This document shows, in pieces, positions 1 through 7,618 of a DNA stretch of 32,837 bases. Under the pieces are notes generated by a model that had not been told where the DNA came from, did no database searches, and worked only from the letters and a program-made list of their open reading frames with translations. The translations under genes and the position numbers were made by a program. The stretch covers positions 1 to 32,837 of the forward strand of contig DXFO01000025.1 of assembly GCA_019114415.1 (NCBI GenBank), read 5' to 3'. Position 1 is the first letter of the stretch; every line of letters begins with the position of its first letter. Origin of the DNA: Candidatus Gemmiger faecavium. GTDB taxonomy: Bacteria > Bacillota > Clostridia > Oscillospirales > Ruminococcaceae.

Positions 1-66
1 GACCTCCTGGTTTTTTTATTGTTGCAGTTGGCCGACCGCAACTTTATTCTACCAGAAGGTCTTTTT
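1..66 (+). terminator. Structured RNA end / terminator of an upstream unit
   Basis: Bases 1-11 and 51-61 form an 11-bp inverted repeat with one mismatch and are followed at once by a T run (62-66), the form of an intrinsic terminator. The 39-nt interior holds a second small inverted repeat (GTTGC / GCAAC), so this is a branched hairpin and not a simple one. The gene it serves lies left of the window. It could also be the 3' end of a small RNA. Confidence 0.45.
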
Positions 67-88
67 CACTATATAATTTCTTTACACT

Positions 89-105
89 CCCCGGCAGAGC
101 CGGGG
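89..105 (+). terminator. Small GC hairpin
   Basis: CCCCGG and CCGGGG (89-94 and 100-105) flank a 5-nt loop. The following bases contain only a broken T run, so it would be a weak terminator on the plus strand, perhaps a second one behind the hairpin at 1-66. Confidence 0.3.
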
Positions 106-135
106 GTTGCCTTTACGCTTAAGCAGACAACGCAA

Positions 136-176
136 ACCGCCCCGGCAGAGGCCATCAGGCACCCTGCCGGGGCGGT
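136..176 (-). terminator. Terminator of the MalY/PatB gene
   Basis: A perfect 13-bp inverted repeat (136-148 with 164-176) lies 16 bases past the stop codon of the minus-strand aminotransferase gene. On the minus strand it is followed by a short T-rich stretch. The long GC stem makes it a convincing stop for that gene, and it may also act on transcripts arriving from the left. Confidence 0.6.
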
Positions 177-191
177 AGTTTCAAAGGAAAA

Positions 192-1391
192 TCAGACGTT
201 AAAGACGTATTTATCCAGCCGGTCAAAGGCTTCCTTGACCACGGCGGTGGGAACTGCCAGGTTCATGCGGATGGCGCACTCCCCGTGGAAGGGGCGGCCG
301 TCCTGCCAGACAACGCCCACGCCCACGCCGGCGCACAGCAGCTCGTCCAGCGTCTTGCCGTGTTTGGCACACCAGCCGCTGCAATCCAGGAACAGCATGT
401 AGGTGCCTTCCGGCCGGGCCAGGGACACGCCGTCAAAGTGCTCGGCAATGTAGTCGCAGGCATAGCGGACGTTTTCGCCCAGAACTTCCCGCAGTTCGTC
501 CACCCAGGTCTCGCCTTCCGGGGTGTAGGCGCCCATCAGGGCGTGCATCCACAGCACGTTCATGGAATTGTAGTGGGACAAGGATGCTTCCTTGTTGATG
601 CGGTCGCGCAGCGCCTTGTTGTAGACGATATGATAGCTGCCCACCAGACCCGCAAGATTAAAGGTTTTGGAAGGTGCATACATTGCAATGGTGCGGGTAC
701 GGGCATCCTCATTTACCGACTGGGTGGGGATGTGCTTGTATCCGGGCAGAGTCAGGTCGGACCAGATCTCGTCCGAAATGACAAAGACGTCGTTGCGGCG
801 GTAGACGTCCATGGCCTGCTCCAGTTCCTCCCGGGTCCAGACACGGCCGCAGGGGTTGTGGGGGGAACAGAAAATGGCGGCGTGGATATGGTTCTCCTGG
901 ATCTTGCGCTCCATGTCCGCATAGTCCATGCGCCATACACCCGCATCATCCTGATACAGCGGGCTTGCCACAATGTTGTAGCCGTTGTTTTTCAGAACAT
1001 TGGTAAAGCCGATGTAGGTGGGGGAGTGCACCAGCACCGAGTCACCGGTGGAGCACAGCACCCGCAGCGCTGTGATGACGCCGCCCAGAACGCCGTTTTC
1101 GTAGCCGATGTCCTCCGGGGTCAGACCCTGTACACCGTTGCGCTCTGCCTGCCAGCGGATGATGGCGTCGAAGTATTCCTTCCGGGGCTGAAAATAGCCA
1201 AAGGCCGGATGCTGCGCGCGGCGGATGATGGATTCGGTAATGGCGGGCAGTGTGGCAAAGTTCATGTCCGCGACCCACATGGGGATGCGGGAAAATCCAT
1301 CCCGGATCTGTGCGCCGGGAATGGGGATCTTCTCCACGGCAATGGCATCCTGTCCTTCCCGGGGCAGCATGGTGGTGAAATCGTACGGCAT
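192..1391 (-). CDS. MalY/PatB family C-S lyase (aminotransferase fold)
   Basis: A 399-aa fold-type-I PLP enzyme. SDEIW around Asp207 (ring-nitrogen contact) and SKTFNLAGL with Lys242 (Schiff-base lysine) are the signatures of the MalY/PatB group. Members cleave cystathionine or cysteine to give pyruvate, ammonia and homocysteine or sulfide. The N-terminal PMWVADMNF stretch is also typical. The start at 1391 is chosen because AGAGGG sits 8 bases upstream; an in-frame ATG at 1523 would add 44 residues unlike the family. Length fits full-length members (about 390 aa). It stands alone, with its own promoter candidate and terminator. The exact substrate cannot be read from sequence: cystathionine beta-lyase and L-cysteine desulfhydrase are both possible. 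A cysteine-synthase-like gene lies 5 kb away on the same strand. Confidence 0.88.
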   Translation of the reverse strand: MPYDFTTMLPREGQDAIAVEKIPIPGAQIRDGFSRIPMWVADMNFATLPAITESIIRRAQHPAFGYFQPRKEYFDAIIRWQAERNGVQGLTPEDIGYENGVLGGVITALRVLCSTGDSVLVHSPTYIGFTNVLKNNGYNIVASPLYQDDAGVWRMDYADMERKIQENHIHAAIFCSPHNPCGRVWTREELEQAMDVYRRNDVFVISDEIWSDLTLPGYKHIPTQSVNEDARTRTIAMYAPSKTFNLAGLVGSYHIVYNKALRDRINKEASLSHYNSMNVLWMHALMGAYTPEGETWVDELREVLGENVRYACDYIAEHFDGVSLARPEGTYMLFLDCSGWCAKHGKTLDELLCAGVGVGVVWQDGRPFHGECAIRMNLAVPTAVVKEAFDRLDKYVFNV

Positions 1392-1624
1392 AAAACATTT
1401 CCCTCTTTCTGTCTGTGCGGTTCCATAAAAAGCAAGGCTGCAAAATTCACTCTGCAAAGCGGCAGATGCCACACTGTGAGCCATTGGCGGCAATGCAGTG
1501 CCCGGGATTTTTATGTCCCTCACGATTTATTGTGGCGGAGCAGGCAGCATGGGGCTTGTTCCGCAGAGATATGCCGGACTGCGTTGCTGAAATCAGCGGC
1601 CCGCAGGCGGTAGCTGTCATTTCG

Positions 1625-1653
1625 ATTTTAACAGACTGTGCAATCAAACGCAA
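1625..1653 (-). promoter_or_regulatory. Candidate promoter of the C-S lyase gene
   Basis: On the minus strand TTGCGT (1653-1648), a 17-base spacer and TAAAAT (1630-1625) are preceded by TGT, giving an extended -10. Transcription would begin near 1618, leaving a long untranslated leader. The match is moderate, not perfect. Confidence 0.45.
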
Positions 1654-1817
1654 GCAGGGCAGGAGGGGGCGGTCTCTGACCCTCCGTATGCAGAGAGGGT
1701 AAGGGGCAAAAAAACGAATTTTTGGCTTATATGCGCAAAGTGGCGCCGAAAAAACTGAAATTTTTGATAAAATTACGGTAAAATCTTAAATCGGCAGATG
1801 AAAAAAACACGGCGCCG

Positions 1818-1826
1818 TGGTATAAT
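1818..1826 (+). promoter_or_regulatory. Extended -10 promoter of the ComEA-like gene
   Basis: TGGTATAAT is a full extended -10; no good -35 is visible at 17 bases. Transcription would start near 1833. This decides the start of the next gene, because the upstream in-frame ATG at 1798 would not be in the transcript. Confidence 0.6.
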
Positions 1827-1860
1827 CAAAATAATATCTGAGTGCGCTGGGGGCGGTACT

Positions 1861-2250
1861 ATGCGGCGGGATAAAGATGCCCGGGTGCTGCTACTGGCGA
1901 CACTTGCCGCACTGGCAGCCATCGGGTTTGGGGCGCTGTTTCTCATTGCGCCGGTATGGCAGCCGGGGTACACGACCCGGGCCACGATGTCGGTCAGCGA
2001 GGCGGCGCAAAGGACGGAGCGGCAGGATGCCGCCCCTGCCGAGGAACAGGGAGGACCCGTCAATATCAACACCGCAACGCTGGAAGAGCTGATGACTCTG
2101 CCCGGCATCGGGGAGTCAAAAGGCCGCGCGATCCTGGAATACCGGGAGGAACACGGCGGTTTTGACACGGTGCAGCAGCTGGCAGAGATCAGCGGCATTT
2201 CTCAGCGCATGGTGGATGAATGGGGCGATCGCGTCTGCGTTTCAGATTAA
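1861..2250 (+). CDS. ComEA-like helix-hairpin-helix membrane protein
   Basis: A 129-aa protein with one N-terminal membrane segment (about residues 9-30), a short polar linker, and a C-terminal ComEA-type domain starting VNINTATLEELMTLPGIG and ending at the stop. Such domains bind double-stranded DNA through two HhH motifs; in competent bacteria ComEA hands incoming DNA to the ComEC channel at the outer face of the membrane. The start at 1861 has GGGGGCGG just upstream and lies downstream of the -10 box. It is shorter than Bacillus ComEA (about 205 aa) and lacks its N-terminal extension. No comEC or comEB lies nearby; ppk1 follows after 17 bases, so the two are probably cotranscribed. A competence role is inference only. 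Confidence 0.75.
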   Translation: MRRDKDARVLLLATLAALAAIGFGALFLIAPVWQPGYTTRATMSVSEAAQRTERQDAAPAEEQGGPVNINTATLEELMTLPGIGESKGRAILEYREEHGGFDTVQQLAEISGISQRMVDEWGDRVCVSD

Positions 2251-2267
2251 AACGGGAGGGAACCGCT

Positions 2268-4484
2268 TTGAATTCAATGGATTCGATTTTTATCAATCGC
2301 GAACTCAGCTGGCTGGACTTCAACAGCCGCGTGCTGGCGCTGGCCAAGGATAAGGCCGTGCCTTTGGGGGAGCGTCTCAAATTTGAGGCCATCTTCGGCA
2401 GCAACCTGGATGAGTTCTTCATGGTGCGCGTGGGGTCGCTGTATGACCAGACGCTGCTCAAGGACAACAAGCTGGACAACATGACCCACATGACCGCCTC
2501 GCAGCAGCTGGCGGCCATCATGCCCAAGGTGGCGGAACTGCAGGCCAAGTGCGACAAATATTATCTGCACCTGCTGGATCAGCTGGCACAGAACGGCTAC
2601 CACAAGATCGACTTTGCCAACCTGAACAAACGGCAGGAGCATTCCTGGAAAAGCTATTTCCAGAACGAGATCTTCCCGGTCCTCAGCCCGCAGATCGTGG
2701 ACCAGCGCCATCCGTTCCCCTTCCTGCGCAACAAGGGAACCTACTATATCGTGCAGCTGGTCAGCAAAAACGACGGCGTACATTACGGCATCATTCCCAT
2801 CAACAGCCAGTTTGAGCGGGTCCTCTTCGTGCGCGAGGAAGACAAAACCTACTTCGCCTTTGTGGAGGAACTCATCGCCCATTTTGCGCCCATGGTGTTC
2901 GGCAAGAGTGCCGTGCAGAAATCCTGCCTGTTCCGCGTGACCCGCAATGCGGACATCACCGTGGACGAGGGCATGATGGACCATGACATCGACTTCCGCG
3001 ACGTCATGAGCGAACTGCTGAAAAAGCGCCGCAAGCTGGCGGCGGTCCGTCTGCAGTTCTGGCCGGACGCACCGCAGGACATCGTCAAGTTCCTGCGGGA
3101 AAAACTGGTGGTCCCCGCCGACCGCTGCCTGGCCCAGGTATCGCCTTTGGACCTGAGCTGCATGTACCGCCTGACCTCCCGCATGTCTGCGGACGGCCGT
3201 CAGGAGCTGTTCTATCCGCCGGCAAAGCCCATCCAGGCACCGACCACCTACAACCTGTATGAGGAAGCCAAGCACCGGGACGTGCTCATTGCCTACCCGT
3301 ACCAGAGCATCCGCCCCTTCATCCGCATGCTGATGCGTGCGGGCGCCGACCCCGACGTCGTCTCCATCAAGATGACCCTGTACCGCATGGCCAACGACTC
3401 CCAGATCGTCCAGGCGCTGATCGCGGCGGCGGAAAACGGCAAACAGGTCGTGGCCATGGTGGAGCTGCGTGCCCGCTTTGACGAGCAGAACAACATTGAC
3501 TGGTCCAAACAGCTGGAGGACGCGGGCTGCACCGTGTTCTACGGTTTTGACGATTACAAGGTCCATTCCAAGCTGACCCTTATCACCAGCAAAGTGGACG
3601 GCAAATACCGCTACCTCACCCAGATCGGTACCGGCAACTACAACGAAAAGACCAGCGAGCTCTATACCGACCTGTCCTTCATCACCGCCAATCAGGAGAT
3701 CGGCGAGGAAGCCAGCGCCGTGTTCAACAACATGGCCCTGCAGCGCCTGACCAGCGAGGCCGACACCATGCTGGTGGCGCCCCTGCGCTTCAAGTCGGTG
3801 CTGATGAACGAGATGGACCGCCAGATCGCCCGTGCCAAGCACGGCCTGCCGGCGTCCATGATCTTGAAAAACAACTCCATCAACGATCCCGAGATCATTG
3901 CCAAGATCAGCGAAGCCAGCTGTGCCGGTGTCCGGGTGGATATGATCGTGCGCGGCATCTGCTGCGTGCGCGCAGGCGTGCCGGGCAAGACGGAGAATGT
4001 CCATATCCGCAGCCTGGTGGGCCGCTATCTGGAACACTCCCGCATTTACTGCTTCGGGGAAGGGGAGAGCCGGCATATCTATATTGCCTCGGGCGACTTC
4101 CTGACCCGCAACACCGAGCGCCGCGTGGAGGTGGGCGTCCGAATTGACGACCCGGCCATTGCCAAGCAGCTCTACGGCATTCTGGACCTGCAGCTGCGGG
4201 ATACCGTCAACGCCCGGGTCATGCTGCCGGACGGCACCTATGTCAAGGTCAAGCCGGAGGAAGGCAAGCCGCCGGTGGACAGCCAGATGGCAATGTACGG
4301 CTACTTCCAGCACGGTTGGGATGCTCCGGCCAAGCCCGCGCCCGCCGCGCAGGAACCGGCCCGCAAGACCGGCACCGTCAAAGCCCGCCGGGTGCCTTCC
4401 GGTACTGCCCAAAAGACGGAGGGGGCATCCTCGACCCGCTTCCGGGGTATTTTCGGCGGACTGTTCGGGCGGAGCAAAAAATAA
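2268..4484 (+). CDS. ppk1: Polyphosphate kinase 1
   Basis: Reversibly polymerises the terminal phosphate of ATP into polyphosphate. The 738-aa protein has the complete PPK1 order: N domain beginning INRELSWLDFNSRVL, head domain, and two phospholipase-D-like catalytic domains. The phosphorylated histidine is His433 in YKVHSKLTL (His435 in the E. coli enzyme) and the second catalytic histidine is His590 in LEHSRIY (E. coli His592). A TTG start at 2268 is chosen because GGGAGGG ends 7 bases upstream; the ATG at 2277 is 16 bases away, too far. The last 50 or so residues are an Ala/Pro/Lys/Arg-rich low-complexity tail after the family core, ending RSKK. It follows the ComEA-like gene closely and precedes a small SRPBCC-like gene. 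Confidence 0.96.
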   Translation: MNSMDSIFINRELSWLDFNSRVLALAKDKAVPLGERLKFEAIFGSNLDEFFMVRVGSLYDQTLLKDNKLDNMTHMTASQQLAAIMPKVAELQAKCDKYYLHLLDQLAQNGYHKIDFANLNKRQEHSWKSYFQNEIFPVLSPQIVDQRHPFPFLRNKGTYYIVQLVSKNDGVHYGIIPINSQFERVLFVREEDKTYFAFVEELIAHFAPMVFGKSAVQKSCLFRVTRNADITVDEGMMDHDIDFRDVMSELLKKRRKLAAVRLQFWPDAPQDIVKFLREKLVVPADRCLAQVSPLDLSCMYRLTSRMSADGRQELFYPPAKPIQAPTTYNLYEEAKHRDVLIAYPYQSIRPFIRMLMRAGADPDVVSIKMTLYRMANDSQIVQALIAAAENGKQVVAMVELRARFDEQNNIDWSKQLEDAGCTVFYGFDDYKVHSKLTLITSKVDGKYRYLTQIGTGNYNEKTSELYTDLSFITANQEIGEEASAVFNNMALQRLTSEADTMLVAPLRFKSVLMNEMDRQIARAKHGLPASMILKNNSINDPEIIAKISEASCAGVRVDMIVRGICCVRAGVPGKTENVHIRSLVGRYLEHSRIYCFGEGESRHIYIASGDFLTRNTERRVEVGVRIDDPAIAKQLYGILDLQLRDTVNARVMLPDGTYVKVKPEEGKPPVDSQMAMYGYFQHGWDAPAKPAPAAQEPARKTGTVKARRVPSGTAQKTEGASSTRFRGIFGGLFGRSKK

Positions 4485-4561
4485 GCCGCCGCACCGGACA
4501 GGCGAAAGAAGGAAACGCACCGTCCCGGCGCTGTGCGCAGACGGACAAGGAGAGAAAAACA

Positions 4562-4942
4562 ATGAAAAGCTGTGTACTGACCCGCACCTTCTCGTGTGAT
4601 CCCAGCCGGATCTGGCTGTATCTGACCAACCCGGCCATGAATCACTGGCGCAAGGATGTGACCGCCGCCGACATCAGCGCCGACGGCATGCAGGTGGTGG
4701 AGACCATGTCCGACGGCAGCAAAACCGAGATCACCTTTACCGACAAAGAAAAGCCCCGCCGCATGACGGGAACCTTTGTCCACGGCAAGGTGAAGGGCGG
4801 ATTCACGGTCATCCTGCTGGGCGGCGGCGACTGCACCAGCGTGGAGTGCACCTTTGAAGCCGAGGGCCTGGGACTGTTCACCAAGCCCAAAAAGCTGCTG
4901 GAAGAGCGGTTCGATATGCTGGCACAGACTCTGGGCGCCTGA
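4562..4942 (+). CDS. Small SRPBCC/START-like protein
   Basis: A 126-aa soluble protein starting MKSCVLTRTF with GGAG 8 bases upstream. The pattern of a first strand, a conserved aromatic 'W.YLTNPAMNHWRKDV' region, alternating beta strands (VVETMSDGSKTEITF, GGFTVILL, CTSVECTFEAEG) and a final long helix (KKLLEERFDMLAQTL) resembles the SRPBCC helix-grip fold, which binds hydrophobic ligands in a cavity. No catalytic residues can be named. It follows ppk1 by 77 bases and is closed by a strong terminator, so it probably ends the comEA-like/ppk1 transcript. Fold assignment is by pattern only; function unknown. Confidence 0.6.
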   Translation: MKSCVLTRTFSCDPSRIWLYLTNPAMNHWRKDVTAADISADGMQVVETMSDGSKTEITFTDKEKPRRMTGTFVHGKVKGGFTVILLGGGDCTSVECTFEAEGLGLFTKPKKLLEERFDMLAQTLGA

Positions 4943-4975
4943 ACCTGAACTGTTTCAGGGCAGACAATCATAAAC

Positions 4976-5022
4976 AAGCGGGGCACGCTGTGGGGAAATT
5001 CCCCGGGCGGGCCCCGCTTTTT
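4976..5022 (+). terminator. Terminator after the SRPBCC-like gene
   Basis: AAGCGGGGC (4976-4984) pairs with GCCCCGCTT (5011-5019), with a nested GGGGAA/TTCCCC hairpin inside, and T residues to 5022. It begins 33 bases past the stop codon. Confidence 0.8.
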
Positions 5023-5123
5023 CTGTGAGGAAACCGGTCATGCTTTGGCAGCGGCTGCATATATATCGGTTGTGAGCAAAAACGGACGCCATGCCGCAGC
5101 CGAAAGAAAGGGAGGCAGCCGAA

Positions 5124-5963
5124 ATGTGGGAGGACGCGACACCCAAACCCATGCCGGAAACGGCGGAACACCGGGACGGTTCATCGCCCGCCCCGGCAGC
5201 CCGCCGCAGCGACGGCAAGACCCAGGATAACCTGATCCTTTGGGCGCAGATCCTGCTGTGCGCGGCGATCCTGGCGGGGGTGTATGCGGCCAAGACCCTT
5301 GGCCTGCCCATCTATGCCACTCTGCGCACTGCCTTTGACCAGGCTATGCAGGAGCAGGGCCTGGACGCTTTCGGGGAGGAACGGGAACTGGTGCGGTTCA
5401 TCCAGACCGGCATCGATACCCTTGGCGAGGCCGCCCAGCAGGTGGCGGTGTCGCTGGCCGACGGAGCCGCCACGGGGGAGACTGCCTCCCGGACGGTACA
5501 CGGCCGCAATGCACCGCAGCAGGCCCCGGCGGGAAGCTCGCTGGAAAGCTATCTCCCGGATTTTGAGCTGACCCTCCCATTGCCGGCAGGGTTCAGCTGT
5601 ACATCGGGGTATGGCTGGCGGCAGGACCCCACGGCGGAGGACGGCAGCGAGGATTTCCACACCGGGAAAGACCTTGCCGCCGCCGAAGGCACGCCGGTCT
5701 ATGCCGCAGCCGACGGCACCGTGCGCACGGCCGCCCTTGGGAGCAGCTACGGCAACTATGTGCGGATTCTCCATGAGGCGGGGGATGAGACGCTCTATGC
5801 GCATATGCAGTATGTTTTTGTGCGGCCGGGGCAGCAGGTCCGTCAGGGACAGCAGATCGGCACGGTGGGACAGACGGGCAACGTCACAGGGCCGCACCTC
5901 CACTTTGAACTGCTCCACGCCGGGATACGCTACGACCCCACCGAAGCCCTCGGCCTTGCCTGA
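5124..5963 (+). CDS. Membrane-anchored M23 (LytM) peptidase, SpoIVFA-like
   Basis: A 279-aa protein: polar cytoplasmic N terminus (1-36), one membrane segment (about 37-59), a linker, and a C-terminal LytM/M23 domain (about 155-279). The metal and catalytic set is visible: His179 and Asp183 (HTGKD), His227 (YAHMQ), and His258/His260 (GPHLHFEL). Active M23 enzymes cut peptidoglycan peptide bridges. The architecture and the next gene, an M50 protease, recall SpoIVFA, which anchors and inhibits SpoIVFB through a LytM domain. The start at 5124 has GGGAGG 8 bases upstream, better than 5091. The stop overlaps the M50 start, indicating coupled translation. Whether it is a hydrolase or a scaffold cannot be decided here; stage IV sporulation is a homology-based guess. 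Confidence 0.85.
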   Translation: MWEDATPKPMPETAEHRDGSSPAPAARRSDGKTQDNLILWAQILLCAAILAGVYAAKTLGLPIYATLRTAFDQAMQEQGLDAFGEERELVRFIQTGIDTLGEAAQQVAVSLADGAATGETASRTVHGRNAPQQAPAGSSLESYLPDFELTLPLPAGFSCTSGYGWRQDPTAEDGSEDFHTGKDLAAAEGTPVYAAADGTVRTAALGSSYGNYVRILHEAGDETLYAHMQYVFVRPGQQVRQGQQIGTVGQTGNVTGPHLHFELLHAGIRYDPTEALGLA

Positions 5964-6435
5964 ATTGCACCTGCGGGTCAAAACGCCCTGCGGGCTGCTG
6001 TTCTTTTATACGCTGCTTCTGGCGGCGGACTCCACCGGCGTGCTGCGGCTGGGACTGCTCTGCGCCCTGCTCCATGAATGCGGCCATATCGCCGTGTTCG
6101 TGGCCCTGGAACACCGCCTGCCTGCGTTGGAAGCGTCTTTCTCGGGACTGTGCCTTTCCATGCGGGGCGTGCTGCTCTCACCGGGGAGGGAACTGCTGCT
6201 GGCTGCCGCCGGCCCCGGCGTCAACCTGGGTCTGGCCGCTGCGGCCCTGCTGTGGATGGAAGGCCCGGCGGGGTACGGATATTTCGGGCTGTGGTTTGCC
6301 TGTACCAATCTGCTGGTGGGCGGTTTCAACCTGCTGCCGGTCCCCGGGCTGGACGGCTGGCGCATGGCGGGCTGCCTGCGCCTGCTGCTGTCCGGAGGGG
6401 TTGCCCGCCGCGGTAAGGCAGCTCCTTATATATAA
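5956..6435 (+). CDS. Compact M50 site-2-type intramembrane protease, SpoIVFB-like
   Basis: About 159 aa, mostly hydrophobic. HECGH (His40, Glu41, His44) is the zinc motif in one membrane segment, and NLLPVPGLDGWR (residues 125-136, Asp133) is the second M50 motif supplying the third ligand. Family members cut membrane-embedded substrates; SpoIVFB processes pro-sigma-K. The reading frame opens inside the M23 gene without a good ATG; TTG at 5956 (overlapping the M23 stop by 8 bases) or TTG at 5965 are the likely starts, both without a strong ribosome binding site, so translational coupling is likely. It is shorter than B. subtilis SpoIVFB (288 aa): the CBS domain and last membrane helices are missing. 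Both metal motifs are intact, so it is not an obvious pseudogene. Confidence 0.8.
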   Translation: MPELHLRVKTPCGLLFFYTLLLAADSTGVLRLGLLCALLHECGHIAVFVALEHRLPALEASFSGLCLSMRGVLLSPGRELLLAAAGPGVNLGLAAAALLWMEGPAGYGYFGLWFACTNLLVGGFNLLPVPGLDGWRMAGCLRLLLSGGVARRGKAAPYI

Positions 6436-6439
6436 TAGG

Positions 6440-6485
6440 AAAGGACCGCACAGGGGAGAGCATTCCCCCGCTGTGCGGTCCTTTT
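6440..6485. terminator. Bidirectional terminator between the M50 and cysteine-synthase-like genes
   Basis: AAAGGACCGCACAG (6440-6453) and CTGTGCGGTCCTTT (6471-6484) form a perfect 14-bp stem, with a further GGGG/CCCC pairing inside. T runs exist on both strands. It separates two converging genes. Confidence 0.85.
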
Positions 6486-6506
6486 GTCTGCCCCGGCGGA
6501 GCAGGG

Positions 6507-7424
6507 TCATTCGTAAGTACGCCGTCCGGCAAAGATGCAGAGGGGGCGGCGGGATTTGCCTGCGTTCATCAGCTGAACGGCGGCTGCCAGGGTGGCTCCC
6601 GCGCTGGTGCAGGCAGGCACCCCGTCAAAGAAGAGCACCTCCCGTGCGGCGCGCTCGGCGTCGGCGGTGGAGACCGTCAGCACCGTGTCCACCACGTAGG
6701 GGTTGTAGTTTTCCGGGACAAAGCCGGGGCCGATGCCCGCAATGCCGTGATGCCCCGGCAGCCCGCCGCTGATGGCCGCGCACTCGCTGGGTTCCACCGC
6801 CACAATGCGGATCATGCTGTTCCAGGCTTTCAGGTATTCGGCCACGCCGGTGATGGTGCCGCCGCTGCCCACGCCCACCACCACCGCGTCGATGCTGTCG
6901 CCCGCGGCTTTCAGGATCTGCGGGCCGGTGACCCGGCGGTGGTATTCAGGGTTGTCGTCGTTGGAAAAATAATTGGTGAAGTAGCCGTTGTAGCGGGCGG
7001 CAGTATCCGCCGCCACACGGTCCAGGGCCTTGCGTCCGCCGCTGCTGCATACCACAATGCGAGCACCCAGGCTTTGCAGGTGCTGCCGGCGGGAGATGGG
7101 CAGGGCGCTGGGGACCACCAGAATGCAGGGGTGGCCGGTGGTCGCGCAGGAGACCGCCAGCGCCGCGCCGAAGCTGCCGGAACTGGCTTCCACCACCGGC
7201 ATCCCCGGCTTGAGGGTGCCGCGCTCGGTAGCCAGGGCCAGCATGGTCTCGGCCACGCCGTCCTTGCAGGTCCCCGTAGCCCCGCCGAAATCCAGATAAG
7301 CCGCTATGCTGGCCTGAAGGCCGTGCCGCCCCGAAAAGCCCGACAGCTCAACGACAGGGCACTTGTACACGTCCTGATAGTAGCTTTGCAGGATCCCCAC
7401 TGCGCCAACCGTCCTTTCACACAA
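6507..7424 (-). CDS. Cysteine-synthase-family PLP enzyme
   Basis: A 305-aa fold-type-II PLP protein. Lys54 in TGTCKDG is the expected Schiff-base lysine, and GSGGTITG (186-193) is the phosphate-binding loop. The substrate-carboxylate loop reads SSGSFG (81-86) where O-acetylserine sulfhydrylases have TSGNTG, so the usual Asn and Thr are replaced. The family makes cysteine or cystathionine from O-activated serine and a thiol, or works in reverse. The start is TTG at 7424, with GGGAGG 8 bases upstream; an in-frame upstream ATG at 7523 would add an Arg/Pro-rich stretch unlike the family. It is monocistronic, with an extended -10 promoter 110 bases upstream. Because of the altered loop I do not assign cysK. 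A sulfur-amino-acid role fits the C-S lyase gene in this window. Confidence 0.82.
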   Translation of the reverse strand: MCERTVGAVGILQSYYQDVYKCPVVELSGFSGRHGLQASIAAYLDFGGATGTCKDGVAETMLALATERGTLKPGMPVVEASSGSFGAALAVSCATTGHPCILVVPSALPISRRQHLQSLGARIVVCSSGGRKALDRVAADTAARYNGYFTNYFSNDDNPEYHRRVTGPQILKAAGDSIDAVVVGVGSGGTITGVAEYLKAWNSMIRIVAVEPSECAAISGGLPGHHGIAGIGPGFVPENYNPYVVDTVLTVSTADAERAAREVLFFDGVPACTSAGATLAAAVQLMNAGKSRRPLCIFAGRRTYE

Positions 7425-7537
7425 AAAATCGTACCTCCCGCGGGGACGGCTCCTGTACGTTCCATGGTACAGTTCCGCAAGCGTCCCGCGCGGCGCCGGC
7501 GGGGACAGACCCCTGCCGGACAAGGAAATGCTTTCTT

Positions 7538-7546
7538 ATTATACCA
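7538..7546 (-). promoter_or_regulatory. Extended -10 promoter of the cysteine-synthase-like gene
   Basis: On the minus strand TGGTATAAT, with no clear -35. Transcription would start near 7531 and give a leader of about 105 nt before the TTG start. The leader is GC-rich with inverted repeats but matches no riboswitch I recognise. Confidence 0.6.
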
Positions 7547-7618
7547 TATTTTTATCTTTTGTGTGAGAATCCCGCCGGGAAAATGCGAAAAAAGCCGGAA
7601 TCTTGTCCCACCGTGCCG

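Larger units (their letters stand above)
1392..1860. other. Divergent intergenic region between the C-S lyase and ComEA-like genes
   Basis: 469 bases without a convincing gene. It holds a minus promoter candidate (1625-1653), which implies a leader of about 225 nt for the C-S lyase, and a plus promoter (-10 at 1821). The leader does not match the S-box, T-box or other riboswitch patterns I know. A small hairpin with GAGGGT arms lies near 1680-1700. I see no RNA gene here. Confidence 0.5.

Noticed and set aside
72..77. TATAAT near the left edge
   Set aside because: No -35 at proper spacing, no gene downstream on the plus strand, and a hairpin follows at once.
285..1613. Plus-strand frame of about 440 codons opposite the C-S lyase gene
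   Set aside because: The minus-strand reading has the complete PLP enzyme motifs; the plus reading has none.
1392..1618. Possible riboswitch or T-box in the leader of the C-S lyase gene
   Set aside because: I found neither the S-box core nor the T-box sequence on the minus strand, so only a long leader is reported.
2274..4562. Long open frame of about 760 codons opposite ppk1
   Set aside because: It is the antisense shadow of a well-conserved gene in a GC-rich genome. The translation is His/Gln/Val-rich with no domain, and it has no ribosome binding site.
6431..6436. TATAAT at the end of the M50 gene
   Set aside because: It includes the stop codon and is followed immediately by a bidirectional terminator, so no transcript could be made from it.
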